DNA from: Pseudomonadota bacterium
GTDB lineage: Bacteria; Pseudomonadota; Gammaproteobacteria; Acidithiobacillales; Acidithiobacillaceae
DNA length: 64,000 nucleotides
Direction of reading: 5' to 3'
Assembly (NCBI GenBank): GCA_021821885.1
Contig: JAKARO010000003.1
Span: forward strand, 1 to 64,000
In this document: in pieces, positions 33,458 to 42,785 of the stretch
How the letters are laid out: each line of letters begins with the position of its first letter
Numbering within the stretch: the first letter of the stretch is position 1
The notes under the pieces: model-generated
The model's input: only the letters and a program-made list of their open reading frames with translations
Databases searched by the model: none
What the model was told of the DNA's origin: nothing
Position numbers and translations under genes: made by a program

Positions 33458-35461
33458 TCAGCCTTCCGGGTTTGCCTGGCTGTCAAGAATAGCCCGCAGA
33501 CGGGCAAAGGCATCTTTCTGATCCATTTCCGGGGATTCCTGTTCGCCTTTCCAGTCCAGCAGGTCTCCGGGAATTTCCTGCAGGAACCGTGAAGGCTCTG
33601 GAGCTATATGCTCGCCATAGCGGCGGCGTCTGCTGCAGAAAGTCAGGGTAAGATGGTAGCGTGCGCGGGTTAGGCCCACATAGAAAAGGCGCCGTTCTTC
33701 TTCAATCTGTTCCGGGGTTTCACTATTCCGGTGCGGGATCAGTTCCTCCTCTGCCCCGACCAGAAAAACATTGGGAAATTCAAGTCCTTTGGCAGCGTGC
33801 AGGGTTGAAAGCCTGACCACATCGCGGTCCTCGTCTTCCTCCCGCTCAAGCATGTTGTACAGCATAAGCTGTTGCAGCAGCTGGGACAGGTCTGCAGGGC
33901 CTTCATCCTGCCTGGTCAGCCGTTCCATCCAGTCCAGAAGCTCCTGCAGGTTTTCCCACCGCCTTCTGGCTTCCCGCTCTTCTCCTTCCGCCTGCAGATG
34001 GTTCCAGTAGTCTATTTCCTCCGGCACACTACGCAACGCCGGGATCATCTCCGACTTGCGGATTTCGTCCCCCTTGAGATTGATCCACTGCGCGAAGTCC
34101 ATCAGGGCATCCCGCGGCCTGTCCTGGATACCGGTTCCATCCTCGAAAATTGCGGCAAACAGGGAAATCCCCTGTTGCCGTGCAAACTGTCCCAGACGTT
34201 CGAGGGTGCTACTGCCAATCCCGCGCCTCGGAGTATTGACGGCGCGCAGGAATGCCGGGTCATCGTCCGGGTTTTGCAGGAGCCGGAAATAGGCCAGAAG
34301 ATCCTTGATTTCGCTTCGGTCAAAAAAGGAGATTCCACCCGTTAGCTGGTATGGGATCCGCGCGGCACGCAGGGCAGATTCCAGCGGCCTTGACTGGTGG
34401 TTGCTACGGTACAGGATGGCGTAATCCCGGTATTCCCCATTTCTCTGGAAGCGGTCCCGCAGGATGGCGCTTGCGATCTGCTCTGCCTCATCAGTTTCGT
34501 CCCCGCAGCGCCAGACCGGAATCGCATGCCCTTCTCCCATGTCGCTCCAGAGCCGCTTTTCGAACAGGTGTACATTCTGGGCAATAACCGCATTGGCTGC
34601 ACGCAGAATTCTCCCGGTAGAACGGTAATTCTGTTCCAGCTTGATGACCCGAAGGTCGGGAAAATCAGTAGTGAGCCGGTGGATGTTGTTTGCAGCAGCA
34701 CCGCGCCAGGAATAGATGCTCTGGTCATCATCCCCCACGGCTGTCAGGTTCTGCCTTTTCTGCAGCAGGTTATGCAGGAAGCGGTACTGGGCGCCATTGC
34801 TGTCCTGGTATTCATCTACCAGTATATGGCGCAGCCGTTCCTGCCAGCGTTCTGCAGCAGCAGTATCGTTCTGGAAGATCTGTACGGGGAGAAAAATGAG
34901 ATCATCCAGGTCGACGGCATTGCAGGCCTTCAATGCGCGCTGGTAATCACTGTAAATTCCGCGGGCTTCTTCGGACAGCTGGTCACCCGGAATAATTTCT
35001 TCCGGCAGAAGCCCGTCATTTTTGAACCGGGAGATCCTTGCCTGGATAGCTTCAGCCATTTCTGCCTGGCCATTGCGCTCACGCAGCAGGCTGCGGACCA
35101 GTGCCAGGCTGTCGCCAGGATCGATGACGCTGAAATTCGCTCCATAACCGTGATGCTCGAGTTCCCTGCGTAGAATCCCGAGACCAAGTCGATGGAAGGT
35201 GGAAACGGTCAGCCCGCGGTATTTTCTGCCTTCCAGTACTTGGGAAACCCGCGACTTCATTTCCTTTGCGGCTTTGTTGGTAAAGGTTACGGCGCAGATG
35301 TGCCGGGGATCCACCTGGTGATCATTGATCAGGTGAATGATTTTGCTGGTAATTACGCGGGTTTTCCCGGAACCGGCGCCCGCAAGGACCAGCAGCGGGC
35401 CGTGGACATGCCGGACAGCCTCGGTCTGCGGGACGTTGAGGCGGAGACGGTCCTGGCTCAA
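33458..35461 (-). CDS. rep: ATP-dependent DNA helicase Rep (UvrD/Rep family)
   Basis: A 667-residue superfamily 1A helicase translocating 3' to 5'. Motifs in order: Walker A LAGAGSGKTRVITSKI, ILVDEYQDSN (motif II), AVGDDDQSIYSWRGA (III), IKLEQNYRST (IV), and VVRLSTLHAAKGLEFPNVF with LFYVGLTRARYHLTLT (V-VI). The length and SWRGA motif fit Rep better than UvrD (720 residues). It overlaps lgt, whose stop lies 4 bases inside this gene's start. Confidence 0.88.
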   Translation of the reverse strand: MSQDRLRLNVPQTEAVRHVHGPLLVLAGAGSGKTRVITSKIIHLINDHQVDPRHICAVTFTNKAAKEMKSRVSQVLEGRKYRGLTVSTFHRLGLGILRRELEHHGYGANFSVIDPGDSLALVRSLLRERNGQAEMAEAIQARISRFKNDGLLPEEIIPGDQLSEEARGIYSDYQRALKACNAVDLDDLIFLPVQIFQNDTAAAERWQERLRHILVDEYQDSNGAQYRFLHNLLQKRQNLTAVGDDDQSIYSWRGAAANNIHRLTTDFPDLRVIKLEQNYRSTGRILRAANAVIAQNVHLFEKRLWSDMGEGHAIPVWRCGDETDEAEQIASAILRDRFQRNGEYRDYAILYRSNHQSRPLESALRAARIPYQLTGGISFFDRSEIKDLLAYFRLLQNPDDDPAFLRAVNTPRRGIGSSTLERLGQFARQQGISLFAAIFEDGTGIQDRPRDALMDFAQWINLKGDEIRKSEMIPALRSVPEEIDYWNHLQAEGEEREARRRWENLQELLDWMERLTRQDEGPADLSQLLQQLMLYNMLEREEDEDRDVVRLSTLHAAKGLEFPNVFLVGAEEELIPHRNSETPEQIEEERRLFYVGLTRARYHLTLTFCSRRRRYGEHIAPEPSRFLQEIPGDLLDWKGEQESPEMDQKDAFARLRAILDSQANPEG

Positions 35462-36294
35462 TTTTCCGCTACGGCGGTTTCAGACGCCGCTGTTTCCGCC
35501 CGGCTATTGATGGTGAAGGTCCTGCGGTAGGCAAGCCATATGATGGCAGGTCCAGCAAGAATCATGGGTACGGAGAGTACCTGTCCCATGGTGAAGTGCC
35601 CCAGGACAAACCCAAGCTGGATGTCCGGCTGTCGGGTGAATTCTACAGCGAAACGGAATACCCCATACAGAAATACAAAAGCACCACCCACGGCGCCTGC
35701 GGGTCTCGGCCTGTGGCTGTAGATGGCCAGAATGAGAAAGAGCAAAACTCCTTCCAGAAGGAATTCATAAATCTGGGAAGGCTGTCTTGGCTGGGGTCCT
35801 CCAGCAGGGAACACCATGGCCCAGGGGAGGTGGCTTACCCTTCCAAAAAGCTGGTCATTGATGAAATTGGCAATGCGGCCCAGTCCCAGGCCGATGGGGA
35901 CTGCGGGTGCGATAAAGTCGAGGGTGGGCATAAAGTGGTGGGTTTTATTCCCTCTGGAAAATATCCAGCAGGCCAGGACAACGCCGAGCAGTCCGCCATG
36001 GAAGGACATGCCCCCATCCCAGATGGATAGCATCCGGACGGGATTCCCGAGATAGTAGGGAAGGTTGTACCAGACAATGTAGCCCGCCCTTCCGCCCAGA
36101 ATGGCTCCAATAGCCACATAGAATTCCAGGTCCACAACTTCGGCCCGTTTCCACTGCCAGTGGGGCTTCTGTCCGCGGGCAGCCAGCCAGATGGTGGCAA
36201 TGACGAAACTGATAATTTCCAGAAGTCCATACCAGTGAATGGTGATGGGGCCGATCTGGAAGCCGACTGGATTGATATCAGGGTAATGGAACAT
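35458..36294 (-). CDS. lgt: Prolipoprotein diacylglyceryl transferase
   Basis: A 278-residue polytopic inner-membrane enzyme that attaches diacylglycerol to the lipobox cysteine of prelipoproteins. Conserved features are SFHGGLLG and the Lgt signature GRIANFINDQLFGR, plus seven hydrophobic stretches. The start at 36294 (MFHYPDINPVGFQIGPITIHWYG) is the family N-terminus; the longer open frame adds non-conserved residues. The stop overlaps rep. Confidence 0.94.
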   Translation of the reverse strand: MFHYPDINPVGFQIGPITIHWYGLLEIISFVIATIWLAARGQKPHWQWKRAEVVDLEFYVAIGAILGGRAGYIVWYNLPYYLGNPVRMLSIWDGGMSFHGGLLGVVLACWIFSRGNKTHHFMPTLDFIAPAVPIGLGLGRIANFINDQLFGRVSHLPWAMVFPAGGPQPRQPSQIYEFLLEGVLLFLILAIYSHRPRPAGAVGGAFVFLYGVFRFAVEFTRQPDIQLGFVLGHFTMGQVLSVPMILAGPAIIWLAYRRTFTINSRAETAASETAVAEN

Positions 36295-36396
36295 AGGCTC
36301 CCCACAAGGAGGCTCCAAGATGGCGGAGGGAAAAGTGCCTGTCAAGGTCCCGGGTCTGCAGGTTCTCTTGGGGGAGATGCGCCTCCGGAATTCTGT

Positions 36397-37428
36397 TCAG
36401 GCCGGGATCTGCATGGTGACACAATGGAGGCTTCCGTGCTGGTGCGCCAGTTCCAGGCAGGGAACGACAGTGATCTCCCGTCCGGGAAACGCCTCCGCCA
36501 GGCGCTCTGCGGCCACGGCATCCATGGGATCCTCGTAACCGGGAAGGAGTATGGCATGATTGAGGATCAGAAAATTGGCATAGCTCAGTGGCAGGCGGTT
36601 CCCTGACCCGTCAAAGCGCGCCTGTGGCCAGGGGAGGGGGATCAGGTGGTAGGGTTGTCCATCTTCCCTGGGAAACGACGCAAGCTCTGCTGCCATCTGC
36701 TGGAGGGCAGCAAAGTGGGTGTCCATGGGATCGTCGCAGGACTGGTATGCGATAGTGCCGGTACTGCAAAACCGTGCCAGAGTATCAATATGTGCATCTG
36801 TATCATCCCCCTCCAGATATCCGGACTGGAGCCAGAAAATCCGTTCTGCGCCCAGAAGTTCACAAAGATGTTGGGTGATTTCTTCCCGGGACCATTGGGG
36901 ATTACGGTTAGGTGAAAGAAGGCAGGTGCTTGTGGTAAGGAGGGTGCCGGAACCGTCGCTGTCAATGCTGCCACCCTCCAGGATCATCCCCTGGATCTCC
37001 AGCGGCAGGTTGCCATAGGCCCCAAGGGCGTGCAGGCGGCGCGTGACCTGGTTGTCCAGGTCTGCCGGGAATTTCAGTCCCCACGCATTGAATCCAAAAT
37101 CAACCAGTTTCCGCCGCCCATCCGGGTGGCGGATCGTGATGGGACCAAAATCCCTGGTCCAGGAATCATTGCTGGGGACCACATAAAGATGGCAGCGGAC
37201 CATGTCCGCACCATCCTTCTCCAGCCGTCTTCGGCAGTCTGCCAGAACCTGGCTGTTGTGGCAGACCACCAGTACGTCCTCATGCCTGCTTGTTTCGACC
37301 GCGATCCGCGTAAAAACTTCCATCACTTCCGGAAGGCGTGGAGCCCAGTCGGTACGAGGGTGTGGCCAGGTGATCTGTAATGCCGCCTGGGGGAACCATT
37401 CGGCGGGCATGATGAATCCGGCGGACAT
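36397..37428 (-). CDS. aguA: Agmatine deiminase
   Basis: A 343-residue guanidino-group hydrolase making N-carbamoylputrescine from agmatine. Family motifs are AEWFPQAALQITWPHPRTDW, NDSWTRDFGPI, GGSIDSDG, GDDTDAHIDTLARF, and the C-terminal catalytic Cys in HGSLHCVTMQIP. ATG 37428 has GGAG 8 bases upstream; the longer frame upstream reads through the rsuA side of the divergent region. The partner amidase gene is near 24 kb. Putrescine supply or acid tolerance are known reasons for this route. Confidence 0.92.
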   Translation of the reverse strand: MSAGFIMPAEWFPQAALQITWPHPRTDWAPRLPEVMEVFTRIAVETSRHEDVLVVCHNSQVLADCRRRLEKDGADMVRCHLYVVPSNDSWTRDFGPITIRHPDGRRKLVDFGFNAWGLKFPADLDNQVTRRLHALGAYGNLPLEIQGMILEGGSIDSDGSGTLLTTSTCLLSPNRNPQWSREEITQHLCELLGAERIFWLQSGYLEGDDTDAHIDTLARFCSTGTIAYQSCDDPMDTHFAALQQMAAELASFPREDGQPYHLIPLPWPQARFDGSGNRLPLSYANFLILNHAILLPGYEDPMDAVAAERLAEAFPGREITVVPCLELAHQHGSLHCVTMQIPA

Positions 37429-37439
37429 TGTTGGAGACT

Positions 37440-37480
37440 CCAGAGAACGTTTATATGGTATTCTAGACCCATAAGTGCCT
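37440..37480 (-). promoter_or_regulatory. Candidate aguA promoter in divergent region
   Basis: On the minus strand, TAGAAT lies 17 bases behind ATGACG, giving a moderate sigma70 match in the gap between aguA and rsuA. The same AT-rich stretch (GTTTATATGGTATTCT) may also serve rsuA. Confidence 0.4.
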
Positions 37481-37515
37481 TGCGTCATGATTTGTCCACG
37501 GGGTTTGGGGTTCCC

Positions 37516-38241
37516 ATGATTCTGTTGCCAGAACGGCTGGACCATCTTCTTTCCCGTCTGGGGTACTGCAGCCGCTCGGAGGTCCGTCACTGGATCCGCG
37601 AGGGGAGGGTAACTGCGGAGGAGGGCCCGGTACGGCCCGCCACCCGGGTTCATCCCGAAGGAGTCCGTATTGATGGACAGCCCCTGGACCACCCTGGGCC
37701 TATCTACCTAGTGTACTACAAAGAGGCTGGAACAGTCTGCGCCCAGGGCGATCCGCGGAGTATCTACCATGATTTCCCGCCGCGCTGGTCCTGCCGCCGT
37801 CCAGCCCTGAGCAGTGTCGGCCGGCTGGACAGGGACACCTCCGGGATACTGCTGCTAACGGACGACGGAGACTGGCTGCATCGCTGGATCCACCCACGGC
37901 ACCAGACGCCCCGCCAATACCGTGTACATCTGGCAGAACCGCTCGTGGAAAACGCTGGGGTGGTTCTGTCGTCCGGAAATCTTCAGCTGGAAGGGGACAG
38001 CAAACCCTGCAGGCCGGCCGGGTTCCTTCGCTGCTCCGACACGGAAATTTTGCTGACCCTGCAGGAAGGGCGGTATCATGAAGTGCGCCGCATGATGGCC
38101 GCGCTCGGCAACCATGTGGTGGCACTGCATCGCGAGCGTTTTGGGCCTTATGGCCTGAAGGGCCTGATGCCCGGTGAATGGCGTCTGCTATCTCTGGAAG
38201 AAGCTGGAAAGGAGCAGGAATGCAGTGGACTCCCCATGTGA
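37516..38241 (+). CDS. RsuA-family rRNA pseudouridine synthase
   Basis: A 241-residue pseudouridine synthase with an N-terminal S4 domain (ERLDHLLSRLGYCSRSEV) and the catalytic Asp in VGRLDRDTSGILLLTDDG. The HEVRRMMAALGNHV motif follows. The extended spacer (residues 60-95) and small size place it in the RsuA/RluE/RluB group; I cannot decide which rRNA position it modifies. ATG 37516 is preferred because the S4 domain begins there. NudJ follows with a 22-base overlap. Confidence 0.85.
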   Translation: MILLPERLDHLLSRLGYCSRSEVRHWIREGRVTAEEGPVRPATRVHPEGVRIDGQPLDHPGPIYLVYYKEAGTVCAQGDPRSIYHDFPPRWSCRRPALSSVGRLDRDTSGILLLTDDGDWLHRWIHPRHQTPRQYRVHLAEPLVENAGVVLSSGNLQLEGDSKPCRPAGFLRCSDTEILLTLQEGRYHEVRRMMAALGNHVVALHRERFGPYGLKGLMPGEWRLLSLEEAGKEQECSGLPM

Positions 38242-38666
38242 CGGTTGCAGCCATAGCCCAGGATTCCAGCGGGCGTTTCCTGCTGGTGGAAGAGGAAGTT
38301 GAGGGAAGACGCTGTTTCAACCAGCCAGCAGGCCATTGGGAAGAGGGAGAAACCCTTTCTGAGGCTGCTGTCCGCGAAACCTTGGAAGAAACCGGATTCC
38401 GTTTCTTTCCGCAATACCTGGTTGGGATCTACCACTGGAAACATCCCATGCGGGATTTGGTCTACCTGCGTTTTGCCTTTGCCGGTGAAGTGGACTGCGC
38501 CGGGCCAGCCAGCGGTCTGGATGCAGGAATTATTGGCCCGGTGTGGATGGACCTGGCAGAAATCCGCAGCCGGGCGAAAGAAATGCGCAGCAGTATGGTG
38601 GAACGCTGCATATGGGATTTCCTGCAGGGACAGCACTTCCCTCTTGAACTGGTCCGGTCTGTCTGA
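38220..38666 (+). CDS. nudJ: Nudix hydrolase, NudJ-type phosphatase
   Basis: A 148-residue Nudix protein with the complete box GHWEEGETLSEAAVRETLEETG, split here as GHWEEGETL and REtLEETG. The N-terminus (WTPHVTVAAIAQDSSGRFLLVEE) and length match NudJ, which removes phosphate from thiamine pyrophosphate-type and nucleotide substrates. The start overlaps rsuA, a gene order also seen around rluE-nudJ in enterobacteria. AAGGAGCAGG precedes ATG. Confidence 0.85.
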   Translation: MQWTPHVTVAAIAQDSSGRFLLVEEEVEGRRCFNQPAGHWEEGETLSEAAVRETLEETGFRFFPQYLVGIYHWKHPMRDLVYLRFAFAGEVDCAGPASGLDAGIIGPVWMDLAEIRSRAKEMRSSMVERCIWDFLQGQHFPLELVRSV

Positions 38667-38729
38667 CTCGTGCCTGACGGGTGCCGGGCTTTTTGCTATA
38701 TTCCTTGGAAATTCAATCTGGATGCGAAG

Positions 38730-39296
38730 ATGATTGACGCAGACGGCTATCGTCCCAATGTGGGCATGATTATCTGTAACCAGCAGAATCAGGTGCTCTG
38801 GGCCAAGCGGGTTGGCGAAAATGCCTGGCAGTTCCCGCAGGGGGGCATTGACGGCAGTGAAACCCCTGAGCAGGCCATGTTCCGAGAACTGCAGGAAGAG
38901 GTGGGTACCAGCAAGGTCTGCATCTTGGGCCGCACCCGAGGGTGGCTGCGTTATGAGGTGCCCTGCTCACGTAATCGCCCGGTGCGGAGGCATTACCGGG
39001 GACAGAAACAGATCTGGTTTCTTCTGCGGTTTGAGGGAGAGGAAACGGAGATCAATCTCAAGACTGAACATCCTGAATTCGAGGATTGGCAATGGGTTGA
39101 CTACTGGCGGCCCGTCAACGAAATCATTGCGTTCAAGCGCCGGGTATACTGGCAGGCCCTGCAGGAGCTGGCCCCGCTGATCAATATGGACCCTCCTCCC
39201 ATGTCTCTGCCCTGGGGCTGCGGACCAAGGGGGAACAGGCGCCGCCGACGCCGTCCAGCGGGCCAGCAGCGCAATACGGTCCTTACCGGCTCCTAG
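38730..39296 (+). CDS. rppH: RNA pyrophosphohydrolase
   Basis: A 188-residue Nudix enzyme that removes pyrophosphate from the 5' end of mRNA and so triggers decay. The N-terminus [15 protein letters not shown] and [21 protein letters not shown] are diagnostic. A basic, Arg-rich tail ([12 protein letters not shown]) extends beyond the enterobacterial length. ATG 38730 matches the family start. Confidence 0.92.
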   Translation: MIDADGYRPNVGMIICNQQNQVLWAKRVGENAWQFPQGGIDGSETPEQAMFRELQEEVGTSKVCILGRTRGWLRYEVPCSRNRPVRRHYRGQKQIWFLLRFEGEETEINLKTEHPEFEDWQWVDYWRPVNEIIAFKRRVYWQALQELAPLINMDPPPMSLPWGCGPRGNRRRRRRPAGQQRNTVLTGS

Positions 39297-39406
39297 ATTC
39301 CCCGCTGTGTCTGTCCCGCTCTCTTGGCCCATCCCCTTTCTCCGGGAAAAAGGCCTTTCTGCTCAAGATTCCCGATATGGGCACGACACCAGGAAAAGCA
39401 GGGGGA

Positions 39407-39661
39407 TTATTTGGGGATAATCCGTCTTTTCCTGACTTCCACAGTCACATGTCTGGCCGCTGCCTTGTCTGCGGAAGAAGCAGGAGCCAGAATCTGCGGG
39501 TCTTCCGGGATCGGCAGGTCTTTTGGGTACCAGAAATGCGGACGTTTCGGCTGGGGTTCCTGTTGTATCTTGGCTTCACTTTGAGCAGGAATAAACTCCT
39601 GCGTTTCCCGGCCCTTCTTGCGGTCCGGTGTGATGCCATACTGCGGTGCAACTATGGGCAT
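39407..39661 (-). CDS. Small proline-rich basic protein of unknown function
   Basis: An 84-residue protein rich in Pro, Lys and Gln (QQEPQPKRPHFWYPKDLPIPEDPQ), probably disordered, without signal peptide. The ATG has AGGGAG 5 bases upstream, better than most spurious frames. It lies alone in a 700-base region between rppH and the ydcH-like gene. No function can be assigned. Confidence 0.45.
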   Translation of the reverse strand: MPIVAPQYGITPDRKKGRETQEFIPAQSEAKIQQEPQPKRPHFWYPKDLPIPEDPQILAPASSADKAAARHVTVEVRKRRIIPK

Positions 39662-40012
39662 AACGCTCCCTTGCGTAGGATAAGGATTTCCTCACAGGCG
39701 CTTTATCCATGGGGTGGCTTTTCTATTGAGGTTCCGGTTCCGGTTCCTGATAGACTGGGCGCGCCTGCTACAGGAAGGTTTTTTTACCAGAAAACGGAGG
39801 GAAGAGCAAAAACACCGGTTTTGCGCAGAGAGTTCTTTCGCGGCTAAACTGGAACAGGGGCCTGTCCATAGGCAGGGGAAATCGTACCCTTTCCTGTAAG
39901 GGGACGTGAGAGAAGACCTGTACAGGCCTGCTTGCGGCATTTCCCCGCGGCTGGGGATCATTCCAGGATCCTGATTTGTGTAGGCGATAACTGTGTCAAC
40001 GGGAGGATGCTC
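39662..40012. other. Intergenic region upstream of ydcH-like gene
   Basis: I see no supported gene. It holds a triple GTTCCG tandem at 39731-39748 and the palindrome CCTGTACAGG at 39917-39926. A 61-residue plus-strand frame from 39714 has no ribosome site. The promoter of the small minus-strand gene or the ydcH-like gene probably lies here, but none stands out. Confidence 0.4.
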
Positions 40013-40264
40013 ATGCAAACCGAACACCAGGACTTCCGAAAGGAATTTCCGGAACTTGTGGAACGCATTGAAGAACTCGAACGGAATAATCCCCATTTTG
40101 CAAAACTTTTGGCTGAGTTTGCTGCCATTACTGCGGAAATTGAGCGGACGGAGCGGAACACCCTGGCCAGCGGCGATCCGGATCTCCACGCCAGGAAAAA
40201 ACACCGCCTGGCTGTCAAAGACGAACTTTATGCGCTGCTGGGGACAGCTCAGCCTGTTTCCTGA
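40013..40264 (+). CDS. YdcH/DUF465-family small protein
   Basis: An 83-residue helical protein of the YdcH (DUF465) family. Diagnostic core: FPELVERIEELERNNPHFAKLLAEF and HARKKHRLAVKDELYALL. ATG 40013 sits 6 bases behind GGGAGG; a second ATG at 40007 overlaps that site. Function unknown. Confidence 0.78.
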   Translation: MQTEHQDFRKEFPELVERIEELERNNPHFAKLLAEFAAITAEIERTERNTLASGDPDLHARKKHRLAVKDELYALLGTAQPVS

Positions 40265-40401
40265 GGGGGCCCGCCAGCAGCTGGAGGTTGTGCCGCTTTC
40301 TGGAAGAACGCGGAAGTTGCTCCATATTCCCTGTGCCAGCCGCTGCGCGGATGGGGGGTCCAGGGGATGAAATGCTCCCCTCAGACTACACTATGGACAG
40401 A

Positions 40402-41493
40402 TCAGACGTTAAAACGGAAGTGTACGACATCCCCTTCCTGCAGGACGTAGTCTCTGCCCTCCAGACGCCATTTTCCGGCTTCCTTCGAGCCCTGCTCGCC
40501 TCCGCAGCCAACGTAGTCGTTGTAGGCGATGACCTCGGCACGAATGAAGCCTCTCTCGAAATCGGTATGAATGGCGCCCGCGGCCTGTGGAGCGGTGGCA
40601 CCTCGCCGGACAGTCCAGGCCCGCACCTCTTTCGGGCCAGCGGTAAAAAAAGTTTGCAGTCCGAGCAGGTCATATCCTGCCCGGATGACGCGATCGAGCC
40701 CTGGAGCAGTGAGGCCCATACTTTCCAGAAATTCTCCCTTGTCTTTCTCTTCCAGTTGTGCAATTTCCGCCTCTATGACGGCGCAGACGGGCACAACCAC
40801 CGCCCCCTCATTCCGGGCGATGACCTGTACCGCATCAAGCAGGGGATTGTTGTCAAACCCCTCTTCCTGGACATTGGCTATGTACATGAGAGGCTTGATG
40901 GTCAGCAGATGCAGGTCGCGCAGGAGCAGCTTCTCCTCTGCGACAGTTTCCAGGGTGCGCGCACTCAGCCCTTGGTCCAGATGTGCCTGCAGGCGCTCAA
41001 GCAGCGCTTTCCGGATCTGGGCATCCCGGTTGCCTGACTTGGCAGTCCGGGTGGCGCGGTCCAGGTTCCGTGCAACGGTATCCAGATCCGCCAGCACCAG
41101 TTCAGTGTTGACCGTTTCGATATCGTCCCCGGGATTTACCCGTCCAGAAACATGTATCACATCGTCATTTTCAAAACACCGGACAACCTGGGCGATGGCA
41201 TCTGTCTCGCGAATGTTAGCCAGAAACTGGTTGCCAAGCCCCTCACCCTCTGCAGCTCCCTTGACGAGTCCGGCGATATCCACAAATTCTACCGTCGCCG
41301 GCACAACCTGCTGGGGGTGTACCAGACCGGACAGGATATTGAGGCGGGGATCCGGGACGGGAACGGTACCCACGTTGGGCTCAATGGTGCAGAACGGGTA
41401 GTTCTCCGCAGCGATGGCGGATCTGGTAAGAGCATTGAAAAGAGTGGACTTGCCCACATTGGGCAGACCGACAATTCCACAGGCAAGGGACAT
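40402..41493 (-). CDS. ychF: YchF/OLA1-family nucleotide-binding GTPase
   Basis: A 363-residue Obg-related P-loop ATPase/GTPase linked to ribosome function and stress. G1 is [14 protein letters not shown], the switch region is [20 protein letters not shown], and a C-terminal TGS domain ends in [18 protein letters not shown] 41493 ([14 protein letters not shown]) is the family start. It lies 2 bases after pth, with rplY in front, the standard gammaproteobacterial order. Confidence 0.95.
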   Translation of the reverse strand: MSLACGIVGLPNVGKSTLFNALTRSAIAAENYPFCTIEPNVGTVPVPDPRLNILSGLVHPQQVVPATVEFVDIAGLVKGAAEGEGLGNQFLANIRETDAIAQVVRCFENDDVIHVSGRVNPGDDIETVNTELVLADLDTVARNLDRATRTAKSGNRDAQIRKALLERLQAHLDQGLSARTLETVAEEKLLLRDLHLLTIKPLMYIANVQEEGFDNNPLLDAVQVIARNEGAVVVPVCAVIEAEIAQLEEKDKGEFLESMGLTAPGLDRVIRAGYDLLGLQTFFTAGPKEVRAWTVRRGATAPQAAGAIHTDFERGFIRAEVIAYNDYVGCGGEQGSKEAGKWRLEGRDYVLQEGDVVHFRFNV

Positions 41494-41495
41494 GG

Positions 41496-42071
41496 TCAGG
41501 ACTCCTGGGTATGCAAAATTTTTTGTGCCGAATCTGGAAGTCCGGCGAGAAACCCGGGCAGGACCGCAAGACTGCGTTCCATGGCCAGCCGGATTTGGCC
41601 GGCCTGTTCTGGAGAGGGAGGAGACAGCACATAGCCAGTCACCTGCTCCCTGTGGCCTGGATGTCCGATGCCGATGCGCAGGCGCCAGTAGTCCCGGGTT
41701 CCCAGGGCGCGGTCCAGATCCCGCAGGCCATTGTGCCCACCATGGCCGCCAGACCATTTGAGCCGGGCGGTGCCGGGGGGGAGGTCCAGGTCATCATGGA
41801 CGACCAGAAGTTGTGCGGGAGGGATTTTGTGGAAGGCTGTCATGGCCCGGACCGGCCCGCCGGAGCGGTTCATGTAATCCTGGGGAAGACAGAGTCCAAC
41901 ATCCAGCCCATCAACCCGGAACCGGGAGACTTTTGCTTTCCAGGATTTTTCCATCTGCCACTTCAGGCCCAGGGAGTCAGCCCACTGCTCCAGAAGCCAA
42001 AAACCCGCGTTATGGCGGGTTCGGGCATATTCCTGGCCAGGATTTCCGAGGCCGGCGACGAGCCAGTCCAT
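41496..42071 (-). CDS. pth: Peptidyl-tRNA hydrolase
   Basis: A 191-residue enzyme that releases peptidyl-tRNAs after premature termination. The N-terminus [21 protein letters not shown] includes the catalytic His, and [28 protein letters not shown] is complete (two blocks). It sits between rplY and ychF. Confidence 0.94.
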   Translation of the reverse strand: MDWLVAGLGNPGQEYARTRHNAGFWLLEQWADSLGLKWQMEKSWKAKVSRFRVDGLDVGLCLPQDYMNRSGGPVRAMTAFHKIPPAQLLVVHDDLDLPPGTARLKWSGGHGGHNGLRDLDRALGTRDYWRLRIGIGHPGHREQVTGYVLSPPSPEQAGQIRLAMERSLAVLPGFLAGLPDSAQKILHTQES

Positions 42072-42086
42072 GGGGAAAACCCAGGT

Positions 42087-42695
42087 CTATCCGGCTGCAG
42101 GCGCCTCTTCCCCATCGCCAGTTCTGGCGCTGTGGATGGAGACAACTTCCTTGTCATCCCCATGCTGCAATGCTACCAGAACTGTCCCGGACGGGATGGA
42201 AACCTGTGACAGATGGCGGCTTTCCCCGATTTGGAGATTCCCAATATCCACTTCAATGGCTTCCGGGAGTTTGCCAACGGGGGCCTGAACTTCCACTTCC
42301 ACCAGGGCACGGTGCAGGATTCCGCCAGCTTTCAGGCCAGATGAAATGCTTTCGTTAAGCAGGTGAACTGGCACATGGAGCGTGACCATTTCTCCCTTGT
42401 GCACGCGCAGAAAATCCATATGGAGGACCTCATCCTTGTAGGGATGCATCTGAAGGTCACGGATCAGGGCGCTTTCCCTGCGGCCATCAATCTCCAGGGT
42501 AATGACACTGCTGTACACTCTGTCATCACCAAGAAAGCGCCGGAGGACGCGGGCTTCTACACTGATGGACTCGGCAGGTTTCCCGTCTCCGTAAAGCACG
42601 GCAGGGACGCGGCCCTCGCGGCGCATGCGGCGACTCGGACGGCGGCCATGGTGGTCGCGGGGTTCGACGGCGAGTGTGAATTCTGTATCTGTCAT
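42087..42695 (-). CDS. rplY: Large ribosomal subunit protein L25 (Ctc/TL5 form)
   Basis: A 202-residue L25 with an additional C-terminal TL5 domain. The N-terminus reads FTLAVEPRDHHGRRPSRRMRREGRVPAVLYGDG, followed by IRDLQMHPYKDEVLHMDFLRV. AAGGAG stands 9 bases before ATG. It starts the rplY-pth-ychF run; a prs or tRNA gene, often found before it, is absent here (the PBP2 gene ends 90 bases upstream). Confidence 0.94.
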   Translation of the reverse strand: MTDTEFTLAVEPRDHHGRRPSRRMRREGRVPAVLYGDGKPAESISVEARVLRRFLGDDRVYSSVITLEIDGRRESALIRDLQMHPYKDEVLHMDFLRVHKGEMVTLHVPVHLLNESISSGLKAGGILHRALVEVEVQAPVGKLPEAIEVDIGNLQIGESRHLSQVSIPSGTVLVALQHGDDKEVVSIHSARTGDGEEAPAAG

Positions 42696-42785
42696 TTGGG
42701 TATACTCCTTATGGATTTGTGCATTTGGGCAGGGCGAGGGTTGACAGGACCTTTCTCCCTTGGGGAGGTGGGCACTATACGGAGA

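Noticed and set aside
39714-39899. 61-codon plus-strand frame with repetitive FRFRF start
   Set aside because: The composition comes from the GTTCCG triple repeat; no ribosome site and no similarity.
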